Assembly: GCF_028687635.1 (NCBI RefSeq)
Contig: NZ_JAQTZS010000027.1
Location: 1-42,335 of the forward strand
Reading direction: 5' to 3'
Length of the DNA stretch: 42,335 nucleotides
Source of the DNA: Malikia sp.
GTDB taxonomy: Bacteria; Pseudomonadota; Gammaproteobacteria; Burkholderiales; Burkholderiaceae_C
Shown one piece after another: positions 15,981 through 23,880 of this stretch (position 1 is its first letter; the number at the start of each line of letters is the position of its first letter). The notes under the pieces were generated by a model. It was not told where the DNA came from, did no database searches, and saw only the letters and a program-made list of their open reading frames with translations. Made by a program: the position numbers and the translations under genes.

Positions 15981-17081
15981 ATGGCACCCTACGAAATGGT
16001 TCCCGCCCGTCCGGCGCCCCTGCGTCCCGGCGGTGCCCGGGGCTGGCTGCGACGCGAGCTGTTCGGCAGCTGGAGCGGCGGCCTGACCACGCTGTTGTTG
16101 CTGGCCGCCCTGTGCGGGTTCCTGCCGCAGATGGCTGACTGGGCGCTGCGGCAGGCGGTCTGGTCCGCCGATGCCGAGGCCTGCCAGGCGGCGCGCGGCG
16201 CGGGTGCCTGCTGGGGCGTCATCACCGAGAAGCACCGCCTGATCCTGTTCGGGCGCTATCCACTCGATGCGCAATGGCGCCCGCTGCTGGCCAGCGCCCT
16301 GCTGCTGGCCCTGGTGGTCGCCAGCGGCCTGCGGCGTTGCTGGAACCGCTGGCTGCTGCTGGCCTGGGTCGCGGTCTGGCTGGCCTTCCTTGCGCTGATG
16401 GGCGGCGGTGTGGCCGGCTGGGCCACGGTGCCGACCGAACGCTGGGGCGGCTTGCCGCTGACGCTGCTGCTGACCACCCTGTCCATCTTGCTGGCCTGTC
16501 CACTGGCGGTGCTGCTGGCCCTGGGCCGACGCTCCCGCCTGCCGGCGCTGCGCGTGCTGTGCGCCTCGTATATCGAGCTGGTGCGGGGCGTGCCGCTGAT
16601 CTCGGTGCTGTTCATGGCCAGCTTCCTGTTCCCGCTGTTCCTGCCGCCCGGTGCGACGCCGGACGTGCTGCTGCGCGTGCTGCTGGGCATCGCGCTGTTT
16701 GCCGCCGCCTACCTGGCCGAGACCGTGCGCGCCGGCCTGCAGTCGGTGCCGCGCGGGCAGATCGAGGCCGCCTCCAGCATCGGCCTGGGCTGGTGGCAGA
16801 CCCAGCGCCTGGTGGTGCTGCCGCAGGCGCTGGGCGCCGTGGTGCCGGGCCTGATGAACAGCTTCATCTCCATCTTCAAGGACAGCTCGCTGATCACGAT
16901 CGTGAGCCTGTACGAGCTGACCGGCTCGCTGGGCCTGGCGCTCAGCGGCGACCCGGTCTGGCGGCCCTACATGATCGAAGGCTATCTGTTCATCACCGCG
17001 ATCTACTTCGTGGTCTGTGCCGCCATGTCGCATTACAGCCTCTGGGTCGAGCAGCGGCAGGCCCGCGGCCGCGCCCGTTAA
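15981..17081 (+). CDS. aapM: General L-amino acid ABC transporter permease, AapM-like
   Basis: A 366-residue permease. The ATG at 15981 follows the aapQ stop closely; the same frame is open far upstream but overlaps aapQ. AapM hallmarks are the long N-terminal region with a periplasmic insert rich in Ala and Trp (WSADAEACQAARGAGACWGV ... FGRYPLDAQWRP) and several helices. The coupling loop is SVPRGQIEAASSIGLGWWQT, followed by LMNSFISIFKDSSLITIVSL. AapM-like proteins are longer than typical amino acid permeases, and this one agrees. It should form the channel heterodimer with AapQ, driven by AapP. Confidence 0.9.
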   Translation: MAPYEMVPARPAPLRPGGARGWLRRELFGSWSGGLTTLLLLAALCGFLPQMADWALRQAVWSADAEACQAARGAGACWGVITEKHRLILFGRYPLDAQWRPLLASALLLALVVASGLRRCWNRWLLLAWVAVWLAFLALMGGGVAGWATVPTERWGGLPLTLLLTTLSILLACPLAVLLALGRRSRLPALRVLCASYIELVRGVPLISVLFMASFLFPLFLPPGATPDVLLRVLLGIALFAAAYLAETVRAGLQSVPRGQIEAASSIGLGWWQTQRLVVLPQALGAVVPGLMNSFISIFKDSSLITIVSLYELTGSLGLALSGDPVWRPYMIEGYLFITAIYFVVCAAMSHYSLWVEQRQARGRAR

Positions 17082-17098
17082 CCCTTCACGCCCGCCCC

Positions 17099-17854
17099 AT
17101 GCCCGACCCCATCATCCGCTTCGAGCGACTCAACAAATGGTTCGGCCCGGATTTCCACGTGCTGCGCGACATCACGCTCGAGGTTGCGCGCGCTGAACGG
17201 CTGGTGGTCTGCGGTCCCTCGGGTTCGGGCAAGTCGACGCTGATCCGCTGCATCAACGCGCTCGAACCGTTCCAGGAGGGCAGCCTGTCGGTCAACGGCG
17301 TGGCACTGGACATCGAGGGCCGCGAGGACGAGCGCGCGGTGCAGCAGGTGCGCCGCAGCGTCGGCATGGTGTTCCAGCAGTTCAACCTGTTCCCGCACCT
17401 GAGCGTGCTCGACAACCTGACGCTGGCGCCACGCCATGTCGGGCGCGTGCCCCGGCGCGAGGCCGAGGCACTGGCGCTGGCGCAGCTCGAACGGGTCCAT
17501 ATCGCCGAGCAGGCACACAAGTTCCCGCTGCAGCTCTCGGGCGGGCAGCAGCAGCGGGTGGCGATCGCGCGCGCGCTGTGCCTGGAGCCGCAGATCCTGC
17601 TGTTCGACGAGCCGACCTCGGCGCTCGACCCCGAGATGGTGCACGAGGTGCTCGACGTCATGACCGAGCTGGCCGGACAGGGCATCACCATGGTCTGCGT
17701 CACGCACGAGATGGACTTTGCCCGCTCGGTGGCCGACCGCGTGCTGTTCATGGACCAGGGCCAGATCGTGGAACAGGCTGCGCCCGAGGCCTTTTTTGCG
17801 CGACCGGAGTCGGCGCGGGCGCGGGATTTCCTCGCCAAGCTGATCGCGCATTGA
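17099..17854 (+). CDS. aapP: General L-amino acid ABC transporter ATP-binding protein, AapP-like
   Basis: A 251-residue ATPase of the polar amino acid group. The ATG at 17099 lies 17 bases after aapM. Walker A is [13 protein letters not shown], the Q-loop is VFQQFNLFPHLSV, the signature is [17 protein letters not shown], Walker B is [14 protein letters not shown], and the H-loop is VTHEMDF. The sequence ends ARDFLAKLIAH. No binding protein other than AapJ is nearby, so the four genes appear to be one complete importer. A strong hairpin follows. Confidence 0.93.
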   Translation: MPDPIIRFERLNKWFGPDFHVLRDITLEVARAERLVVCGPSGSGKSTLIRCINALEPFQEGSLSVNGVALDIEGREDERAVQQVRRSVGMVFQQFNLFPHLSVLDNLTLAPRHVGRVPRREAEALALAQLERVHIAEQAHKFPLQLSGGQQQRVAIARALCLEPQILLFDEPTSALDPEMVHEVLDVMTELAGQGITMVCVTHEMDFARSVADRVLFMDQGQIVEQAAPEAFFARPESARARDFLAKLIAH

Positions 17855-17862
17855 GCGCAAGA

Positions 17863-17895
17863 AGGCCCGCCCAGGCATGACGCCTGGGCGGGCCT
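17863..17895. terminator. Perfect 14-bp hairpin between convergent operons
   Basis: Left arm AGGCCCGCCCAGGC (17863-17876), five-base loop ATGAC, right arm GCCTGGGCGGGCCT (17882-17895). It sits between the aapP stop and the cysteine desulfurase stop and can act in both directions. There is no clear T-tract on either side, so it may work as a strong structural barrier or with Rho rather than as a classic intrinsic terminator. Confidence 0.7.
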
Positions 17896-17913
17896 CTGAC
17901 CCTTCACGGTCCG

Positions 17914-19740
17914 TCAGCGCCGGCCGTTGCTCAACCGCTGGATCACCGCGATGAAGCGGTCCACTTCCTCGCAGCTGTTGTAGAACGCCAGCGAGGGGCG
18001 CACCGTGGTCTCGACGCCGAAGCGGCGCAGGATGGGCTGGGCGCAGTGGTGACCCGTGCGCACCGCGATGCCCTCCTCGTTCAGCGCTTTCCCGACCTCC
18101 TCGGTGCTGTAGCCCTTGAGCACGAAGGACAGCACGCTGGCCTTGTCCTTGGCGGTGCCGATCAGCCGCACGCCCGGAATCGGCTTGAGCTGATGCGTCG
18201 CGTAGTCGAGCAGGTCATGCTCGTAGCGCGCGATGCGCTCGATCCCGATCCGCTGCACATAGTCCAGCGCCGCGCCCAGGCCCACCGCGTCGGCGATGTT
18301 GCCGGTACCGGCCTCGAACTTGTTCGGGGCCGGCTGGTACAGCGTGCGCTCGAAGGTGACGTCGGCGATCATGTTGCCGCCGCCCTGCCAGGGTGGCATG
18401 TCCTCGAGCAGCTCGCGCTTGCCGTAGACCACCCCGATGCCGGTCGGGCCGAAGATCTTGTGCCCGGAGAACACGAAGAAATCGGCATCGAGTTGCCGCA
18501 GGTTGACCCGCATGTGGCTGACCGACTGCGCCCCATCGACCAGCGCCTTGGCGCCAGCGGCATGCGCCAGCGCCACGATCTCCTGCACCGGCACCACGGT
18601 GCCGAGCGCGTTGGAGACCTGCGTCACCGACACGAGCTTGGTGCGCGGGTTCAGCAGCTTCTTGTACTCGTCGAGCAGCAGCTGGCCGTTGTCGTCGACC
18701 GGGATCACGCGGATCTTGGCGCCCTTTTGCGCCGCCAGCTGCTGCCAGGGCACGATGTTGGCGTGGTGCTCCAGGTGGGAGACGATGATCTCGTCGCCTG
18801 CGCCGATGTTGGCCGCGCCCCAGGTCTTGGCCACCAGGTTGATCGCCTCGGTCGTGCCGCGCACGAAGATCACCTCGTCCACCGAACCGGCACCGATGAA
18901 GGCGCGCACCTTCTCGCGCGCGGCCTCGTAGGCGTCGGTCGCGCGCGCGGCCAGGGCATGGGCGGCACGGTGGATGTTGGAGTTCTCGTGCTGGTAGAAG
19001 TAGGCGATGCGGTCGATCACCGACTGCGGCTTGTGCGTCGTCGCGGCGTTGTCGAACCAGACCAGCGGCTTGCCGTTGACCCGCTCCCGCAGGATCGGGA
19101 AGTCGCGCCGGATGACGTTGACATCGAACGGCGGACGGCGGGCGTCATGCGACCGCGGCGGATTCGCGAAGCCTTGCGGCTGGGACCCGATGAAGTAGAA
19201 CGGGCTGCCCGCTGCCGCAGCGGTCGGCGCCGAATAGGCGTTCGATTCACCCAGGAAATAGTACGGCGAGGAGAGGCCGGCAGGCGGCTGGGCACCGAAA
19301 GGCGACACCGGAGCCTCGTGACTGCGCGGCGAGGACGCCACATGGCCTTCGGGCACCGCCAGCGAGAGCTGTCCCAGTCGGCTGTCGAGCGCGGGGGGCA
19401 CGATCGCCGCATGGTCCGGCAAGCCATTGGGCGCCGCCGAATGCGGCACCAGCGCCGGCACCGACGACACCTGGTTGGCGGCGCTGTTCGGGCTGGTCGG
19501 CACCACATTGGCGCCGGGCGCGATCGTGCCCGGCAACTGCGGGCCATTGGCGTGCGGTCCCAGCGAGGTTCCGCCCGGCAGCGGGTTGACCGGAGCCGAC
19601 ACGCCGCCATGCGAGGTCGTCAGCGGAGCCTGCCCCGGCAGCGCGGCGAAGAAGGCGCCGGCCAGACGGGTCAGCTCGCCGACGTCCAGCGGCGAGGCAC
19701 CAGCCCCCGGCAGTTCACTTGTAGCTGTCGGGGTAGTCAT
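17914..19740 (-). CDS. Encapsulated cysteine desulfurase (family 2A encapsulin cargo) with disordered N-terminal extension
   Basis: A 608-residue SufS-type (class V, PLP) desulfurase that converts L-cysteine to alanine and enzyme-bound persulfide. The catalytic domain starts near residue 204. The PLP lysine is K428 in SGHKIFGPTG and the persulfide cysteine is C566 in RTGHHCAQP. Residues 1-203 are Pro/Ala/Gly/Ser-rich and probably disordered, apart from a helix-like block at 18-36 (LDVGELTRLAGAFFAALPG) and two repeats, SPYYFLG (158-164) and SPFYFIG (179-185). Such extensions direct these desulfurases into SrpI-type shells in the described Synechococcus system. The ATG at 19740 lies inside the shell gene, giving a 26-base overlap. 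SufE or other acceptors are not present; the rhodanese upstream is a candidate sulfur handler. Confidence 0.93.
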   Translation of the reverse strand: MTTPTATSELPGAGASPLDVGELTRLAGAFFAALPGQAPLTTSHGGVSAPVNPLPGGTSLGPHANGPQLPGTIAPGANVVPTSPNSAANQVSSVPALVPHSAAPNGLPDHAAIVPPALDSRLGQLSLAVPEGHVASSPRSHEAPVSPFGAQPPAGLSSPYYFLGESNAYSAPTAAAAGSPFYFIGSQPQGFANPPRSHDARRPPFDVNVIRRDFPILRERVNGKPLVWFDNAATTHKPQSVIDRIAYFYQHENSNIHRAAHALAARATDAYEAAREKVRAFIGAGSVDEVIFVRGTTEAINLVAKTWGAANIGAGDEIIVSHLEHHANIVPWQQLAAQKGAKIRVIPVDDNGQLLLDEYKKLLNPRTKLVSVTQVSNALGTVVPVQEIVALAHAAGAKALVDGAQSVSHMRVNLRQLDADFFVFSGHKIFGPTGIGVVYGKRELLEDMPPWQGGGNMIADVTFERTLYQPAPNKFEAGTGNIADAVGLGAALDYVQRIGIERIARYEHDLLDYATHQLKPIPGVRLIGTAKDKASVLSFVLKGYSTEEVGKALNEEGIAVRTGHHCAQPILRRFGVETTVRPSLAFYNSCEEVDRFIAVIQRLSNGRR

Positions 19741-20644
19741 GGAACTTGCCAATCTCAACATCATCCAGCACGGCCAGCGCATCGGGGCTCTGCACCGCCA
19801 GCGAGCAGTACAGGCTGATCAGGTAGGAGGAAATCGCCTGGCGGTTGATGCCCATGAAGCGCACCGACAGGCCCGGGCTCTGTTCGCCCGCCAGACCCGG
19901 CTGGTACAGGCCCACCACGCCCTGACGCTTCTCGCCCACGCGCAGCAGCAGGATCTTGGTCTTGCCATCGGCCACCGGCACCTTGTCGGACGGGATCAGC
20001 GGGATGCCGCGCCAGGTCAGGAACTGCGAACCGAACAGGCTCACCGTCGGCGGCGGCACGCCACGGCGGGTGCATTCGCGGCCGAAGGCGGCGATCGCCA
20101 GCGGGTGCGTCAGGAAGAAGGCGGGTTCCTTCCAGACCTTGGTCAGCAGCTCGTCGAGGTCGTCCGGCGTCGGGGCGCCGGTCAGCGGGTAGATGATCTG
20201 GCTCTCGTCGACGCTGGCCAGCAGGCCGTAGTCCGGGTTGTTGATCAGCTCGGATTCCTGGCGTTCCTTGATCGTCTCGATCGTCAGGCGCAGCTGTTCC
20301 TTGATCTGGTCGTGCGGGCTGCTGTAGAGGTCGGAGACCCGGGTGTGCACGTCCAGCACGGTCGAGACCGCGTTGAGGAAATACTCGCGCGGCTGGTCCT
20401 CGTAGTCGACGAAGGTCTGCGGCAGCTCGGACTCATCGCGCTTGGCGCAGGCCACCAGCACGTCTTCCGGGTTCTTGACCCGGTTCAGGCGGTAGATGCC
20501 GGCTTCGACCGGCTGCCACTGCAGCAGGTGGGTCAGCCAGCGCGGCGTGATGGTGGACAGGACCGGGACGGTCTTGGTGGCATTGGCCAGTTGCCTTGCG
20601 GCGTTGTCGCCCAGCGCGAGCTGGGACTTCGAGGGTTCCGACAT
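19715..20644 (-). CDS. Family 2A encapsulin shell protein, SrpI-like
   Basis: A 309-residue HK97-fold shell subunit of the SrpI group. It assembles into a protein nanocompartment that encloses cysteine desulfurase. Highly characteristic segments are AARQLANATKTVPVLSTITP, RWLTHLLQWQPVEAGIYR, DESELPQTFVDYEDQPREYF, SGAPTPDDLDELL-equivalent TGAPTPDDLDELLTKVWKEP and GLSVRFMGINRQAISSYLI. The protein ends HDYPDSYK. Length equals the SrpI family norm. The ATG at 20644 has a GGAG site. It belongs to a four-gene operon: rhodanese, serine acetyltransferase, shell, cargo. No cyclic-nucleotide-binding insert (family 2B) is visible. Confidence 0.95.
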   Translation of the reverse strand: MSEPSKSQLALGDNAARQLANATKTVPVLSTITPRWLTHLLQWQPVEAGIYRLNRVKNPEDVLVACAKRDESELPQTFVDYEDQPREYFLNAVSTVLDVHTRVSDLYSSPHDQIKEQLRLTIETIKERQESELINNPDYGLLASVDESQIIYPLTGAPTPDDLDELLTKVWKEPAFFLTHPLAIAAFGRECTRRGVPPPTVSLFGSQFLTWRGIPLIPSDKVPVADGKTKILLLRVGEKRQGVVGLYQPGLAGEQSPGLSVRFMGINRQAISSYLISLYCSLAVQSPDALAVLDDVEIGKFHDYPDSYK

Positions 20645-20722
20645 GGAGACTCCAGACAGGGTTGATGAAAACAGGGGGGTGAAAGAAATGGGGTAGGCAA
20701 TGGCGGACCGAAGCGGGTCACC

Positions 20723-21655
20723 TCAGGCATCCAGCAGTTCGCCGTTCTCGCGCGTGTGCGCCTGGCTGATGTGGCTGCCCGGCGCCACGCTGTGCGTGAG
20801 CCAGACATTGCCGCCGATGGTCGATCCCTGGCCGACCGTGACCTGGCCCAGGATGGTCGCTCCCGCGTAGATGACCACGTCATCCTCCACCCGCGGGTGG
20901 CGCGGCAGGCCCTTCTTGAGCTGGCCATCGCCGTCGGTCGGGAAACTCTTGGCGCCCAGCGTCACCGCCTGGTACAGGCGCACGTTGCGGCCGATGACGG
21001 CGGTCTCGCCGATCACCACGCCGGTGCCGTGATCGATGAAGAAGCCGGGACCGATGGCCGCGCCCGGGTGGATGTCGATGCCGGTCTGGCCATGCGCGAT
21101 CTCGGCGATCATCCGGGCCAGCAGCGACGCGCCCAGCAGGTAGAGCACATGCGCGATCCGGTGGTAGGTCACGGCCAGCACGCCGGGATAGCACAGCAGC
21201 ACCTCGTCGACGCTGTGCGCGGCCGGGTCGCCCCGATAGGCCGCCAGCACGTCGCTGTCGAGCAGGCGCCGGATGACGGGCAGCTCGACCGCAAACGCCT
21301 GCACGATCTGGTGCGAGCGCAGCTCGATTTCATGCGGGGACAGGTGTGCGTAGCGCAGGGTATGACCGAGTTCGAGCTTGACCTGCGGCAGCAAGGCATT
21401 GAGCGCCTGGTCGAGCGTGTAGCCGATGTAGAAATCCTCCGACCGCTGGCGCAGATCGGGCGGACCCAGACGCATCGGAAACAGGATGCCGCGCAGCTGC
21501 CGCAGGATCTCGGCGAGCACCTCGCTCGACGGCAGTTCGCGGCCACCGGGCTCGCGCGTGCGGTGTTGCGAGCGGCGCCAATCCTCGCGCGCCAGGCGCA
21601 GTCCGGCGACGACCTCCGCGATCTTGAAGGCCGGTTGCAAATCGTTGTGACTCAT
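20723..21655 (-). CDS. Serine O-acetyltransferase (EpsC/SrpH type)
   Basis: A 310-residue enzyme forming O-acetylserine, the acceptor for sulfide in cysteine synthesis. I chose the ATG at 21655: GAGGGTG lies before it and the rhodanese stop is seven bases upstream, while the longer frame reads through the rhodanese gene. An alpha-helical N-domain of about 180 residues precedes a left-handed beta-helix of hexapeptide repeats, with catalytic-site segments DIHPGAAIGPGFFIDHGTG and VVIGETAVIGRNV. The C-terminal part (HPRVEDDVVIYAGATILGQV) is typical. The long N-domain resembles SrpH-type enzymes rather than E. coli CysE (273 residues). Its placement beside the desulfurase suggests that cysteine synthesis and compartment loading are co-expressed. 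Confidence 0.9.
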   Translation of the reverse strand: MSHNDLQPAFKIAEVVAGLRLAREDWRRSQHRTREPGGRELPSSEVLAEILRQLRGILFPMRLGPPDLRQRSEDFYIGYTLDQALNALLPQVKLELGHTLRYAHLSPHEIELRSHQIVQAFAVELPVIRRLLDSDVLAAYRGDPAAHSVDEVLLCYPGVLAVTYHRIAHVLYLLGASLLARMIAEIAHGQTGIDIHPGAAIGPGFFIDHGTGVVIGETAVIGRNVRLYQAVTLGAKSFPTDGDGQLKKGLPRHPRVEDDVVIYAGATILGQVTVGQGSTIGGNVWLTHSVAPGSHISQAHTRENGELLDA

Positions 21656-21662
21656 GGCACCC

Positions 21663-22130
21663 TCAGTCCTGCAGCCAGGGCAGCCCGTGGAAACGCCAGC
21701 CGTCCTGCGTGCCGCGCCGCTGATCGGCATCGCGGTCGCCCTCGAAGCCTTCAAGCACATTGAACACGTTCTTGAAGCCGGCCTTGACTGCCGCCTCGGC
21801 CGCCAGACCGGAGCGCTTGCCGCTGCGACACAGCAGCAGCAACACGGCATCCTTGGATAACTTGGCTTCCAGCTCGCGCACGAAACGCGGGTTGCGCGTC
21901 AGGCTGGTGCCGGTCGCCCAGGCCACATGGACGCTGCCCGGGACATGACCGACGAACTTGCGCTCCTCGCCGCTGCGCACATCGACCAGTTGCGCCTGGC
22001 CACTGGAAAACAACTCCCAGGCCTGCTGCGGTGTCACGCCGCCGGCATAAGCCAGGTCTGCCGCGCCGGACTGATGGCGTGCTGATGCCAGCGCGGCAGG
22101 CAACTCCTGGGTGGGGATATCGGTGCTCAT
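21663..22130 (-). CDS. Rhodanese-like sulfurtransferase
   Basis: A 155-residue single-domain rhodanese. The active-site loop CRSGKRS carries Cys101, which should hold a persulfide. AQLVDVRSGEERKFVGHVPG and ALVWATGTS-like HVAWATGTSLTRNPRFVREL are family-typical, as is the C-terminal YN-like NVLEGFEGDRDADQRRGTQD followed by GWRFHGLPW. The ATG at 22130 has an AAGGAG site. It is the first gene of the encapsulin operon. Rhodaneses are known companions of family 2A encapsulins; a role in passing sulfur to or from the cargo desulfurase is plausible but unproven. Confidence 0.92.
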   Translation of the reverse strand: MSTDIPTQELPAALASARHQSGAADLAYAGGVTPQQAWELFSSGQAQLVDVRSGEERKFVGHVPGSVHVAWATGTSLTRNPRFVRELEAKLSKDAVLLLLCRSGKRSGLAAEAAVKAGFKNVFNVLEGFEGDRDADQRRGTQDGWRFHGLPWLQD

Positions 22131-22162
22131 GGTGGGACTCCTTGGTGCTGACTCAGGACCTC

Positions 22163-22191
22163 ACTGTAGAGAACCGAGCACCAAATCCCAA
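22163..22191 (-). promoter_or_regulatory. Candidate promoter of the encapsulin operon
   Basis: Minus-strand TTGGGA (22186-22191) and TACAGT (22163-22168) are spaced by exactly 17 bases, 33 bases before the rhodanese start. About 24 bases upstream of the -35 lies CAGGAAAACGAATATG (plus-strand reading, 22215-22230), which resembles a block upstream of sbp. An activator-dependent sulfur-starvation promoter is likely, by inference from context. Confidence 0.45.
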
Positions 22192-22214
22192 CCAATGTTT
22201 TCAAGCTTTCAAAG

Positions 22215-22230
22215 CAGGAAAACGAATATG
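22215..22230 (-). promoter_or_regulatory. A/T-rich sulfur-operon motif copy (encapsulin operon)
   Basis: The plus-strand reading is CAGGAAAACGAATATG. The equivalent upstream of sbp is CAGGAACGAATAAAAAC, and upstream of the organosulfur operon it is CAAGGATATGAATAAAA. All three lie on the upstream side of minus-strand operons. It is a candidate CysB-family activator site. Confidence 0.3.
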
Positions 22231-22302
22231 CAAGCCCGCATGCCTCACGAATTCCAGCATGCCTTCAGCACCGCCCCGATGCCTCATGGGCAGCTTGAAA
22301 AA

Positions 22303-22890
22303 TCAGAAGATGGAAATCGAATCGCTCATGGTGTTCCACGGCGGATTCGTCGAGCTGTTCTGGTAGGAGAACGACCCATTCTGCTTCCCGTCCAGCTTCC
22401 AGTACCTGCGAAAACCCACCACGGTTTGACCGGCCGAACAAGACAGCACATAAGCGCTGCCATTCCAGCAGATTCTCTGGGTGAGGTGATTGGCCGCGAT
22501 CGGCAGGACGCCGCCGTTGAAACGCGCCACCCGCACGTGGCCATAGCCGAGTTCGTCGGTCACGACGCGCAACTGCGCTCCACCGTGATCTTGGGCCGTT
22601 GTAGTCTGCGCTGCCCCAATGGCTTCCCAGCCGATCTGGCTGGAGCCGATGTTGCTGATCTGGAGATAGCTCAGGGCCGGCGCGGAACCTGCCGCCACAT
22701 AGGCTCCGCTGGCACCCGAACGGCTGGCGCTGCCGGGGACGGGCAAGGTCGCCAGCTGGCGAACGTCGTTCACACTCGGCACCAGGCCGAAACGGATTTC
22801 GACCTGCCGTGCGGCGGCATCGGCGGCCTGAGCCAGTCCGGCCATCAGAGCCAGGACCGAAATGACTGTAGTCTTGATGAGATGCGGCAT
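22303..22890 (-). CDS. Secreted YolA/DUF4879-like protein
   Basis: A 195-residue protein. The ATG at 22890 opens a signal peptide (MPHLIKTTVISVLALMAGLA, cleaved near QAADA). The mature part has a Ser/Gly/Ala-rich linker (residues 40-75) and then a domain of about 120 residues. Landmarks are VTDELGYGHVRVARFNGG, two cysteines in ICWNGSAYVLSC (possible disulfide), TVVGFRRYWKLDG and SYQNSSTNPPWNTMSDS. This pattern recalls DUF4879, whose best known member is Bacillus YolA of unknown function. The match is by eye. It is 63 bases downstream of the cysB-like gene on the same strand and may be read through from there. Why a secreted protein sits in the sulfur island is unclear. Confidence 0.65.
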   Translation of the reverse strand: MPHLIKTTVISVLALMAGLAQAADAAARQVEIRFGLVPSVNDVRQLATLPVPGSASRSGASGAYVAAGSAPALSYLQISNIGSSQIGWEAIGAAQTTTAQDHGGAQLRVVTDELGYGHVRVARFNGGVLPIAANHLTQRICWNGSAYVLSCSAGQTVVGFRRYWKLDGKQNGSFSYQNSSTNPPWNTMSDSISIF

Positions 22891-22953
22891 GGTGACGGTG
22901 GGGTGTGGCTGGTTACCTCGCAAAAATGTACCTCAACGCCCGGACAGCATGCC

Positions 22954-23880
22954 TCACGAATCCCCGAAAGCCTTGAGCACCTCGTCGCGCGTGAGCGTCG
23001 GCACGAAGGTCTCGATGAAACCGAAGGCAAAACCCGGCAACCAGAGGTTGCGCCGCATCCCCAGCCGCGTGAGGTTGATCTGGAACAGATGGCCGGCGTC
23101 GATCGCGTGCAGATGGCGGTCGCGTTCCTCGTCGATCGCGATCGAGGCGACGATGCCCACCCCCATCTCAAGCTCGACATAGGTCTTGATGACGTCGGCG
23201 TCCATCGCGGTCAGCACCACGTCGGGCTGCAGTCCGGCCGCCGCGAAGGCCGCATCGATATGCGAGCGGCCGGTGTAGCCCAGCTCGTAGGTGATGATGG
23301 GGTAGGCCGCCAGGTCCTGCAGCGTGAGCTCACGCTCGAGTGCCAGCAGTGGATGGCCCGGCGGCAGCACGATGCTGTGGCTCCAGCGGTAGCAGGGCAA
23401 GGTGACCAGCTGGTCGTAACCCGCCAGCGCCTCGGTGGCGATGCCGATGTCGGCCTCGCCCGACAGCAGCATCTCGGCCACCTGCTTGGGGGAACCCTGG
23501 TGCAGGTGCAGGCTCACGCGCGGCCAGCGCTGGCGGAAATCCCTGACCACATGCGGCAGCGCGTAGCGGGCCTGCGAGTGGGTGGCCGCGATCGACAGCT
23601 TGCCCTCCTCTCGGCCCTGCAGCTCCTGGCCGGCGCGCCGCAGGCTGTCGGCATCGAGCAGCACCCGCTCGACGATCGGCAGCAAGGCCTTGCCGGCCGA
23701 GGTCAGCCCGAGCAGGCGCTTGCCCGAACGCTCGAACAACTCGACGCCCAGCTCCTCTTCGAGCTCGCGCACCTGGCGGCTGACGCCCGGCTGGGAGGTG
23801 TGCAGCGTGGCGGCGACCTCGGTCAGGTTGAAGCCGCAACGCACCGCCTCGCGCACCGAGCGCAGTTGCTGGAAGTTCAT
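22954..23880 (-). CDS. CysB/Cbl-family LysR-type transcriptional regulator
   Basis: A 308-residue LysR regulator of the CysB subgroup, which activates sulfur assimilation and starvation genes in response to O-acetylserine-type or APS effectors. The winged helix-turn-helix occupies residues 1-60 (EVAATLHTSQPGVSRQVREL). The effector domain aligns without gaps with E. coli CysB numbering at Thr100, Gln103 and Thr149, and at Trp166 (CYRW). Position 102 is Ser rather than Thr (ATHSQARY). The ATG at 23880 shares a base with the upstream stop (TAATG), so it is translated together with the molbindin and sbp. It may be CysB itself or a second, specialised copy like Cbl/SsuR. Confidence 0.9.
   Translation of the reverse strand: MNFQQLRSVREAVRCGFNLTEVAATLHTSQPGVSRQVRELEEELGVELFERSGKRLLGLTSAGKALLPIVERVLLDADSLRRAGQELQGREEGKLSIAATHSQARYALPHVVRDFRQRWPRVSLHLHQGSPKQVAEMLLSGEADIGIATEALAGYDQLVTLPCYRWSHSIVLPPGHPLLALERELTLQDLAAYPIITYELGYTGRSHIDAAFAAAGLQPDVVLTAMDADVIKTYVELEMGVGIVASIAIDEERDRHLHAIDAGHLFQINLTRLGMRRNLWLPGFAFGFIETFVPTLTRDEVLKAFGDS

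Noticed and set aside
18046-19818. 590-residue open frame on the plus strand
   Set aside because: Shadow of the cargo desulfurase, rich in Arg/His/Gly as expected for a reversed frame; PLP and Cys motifs are on the minus strand.
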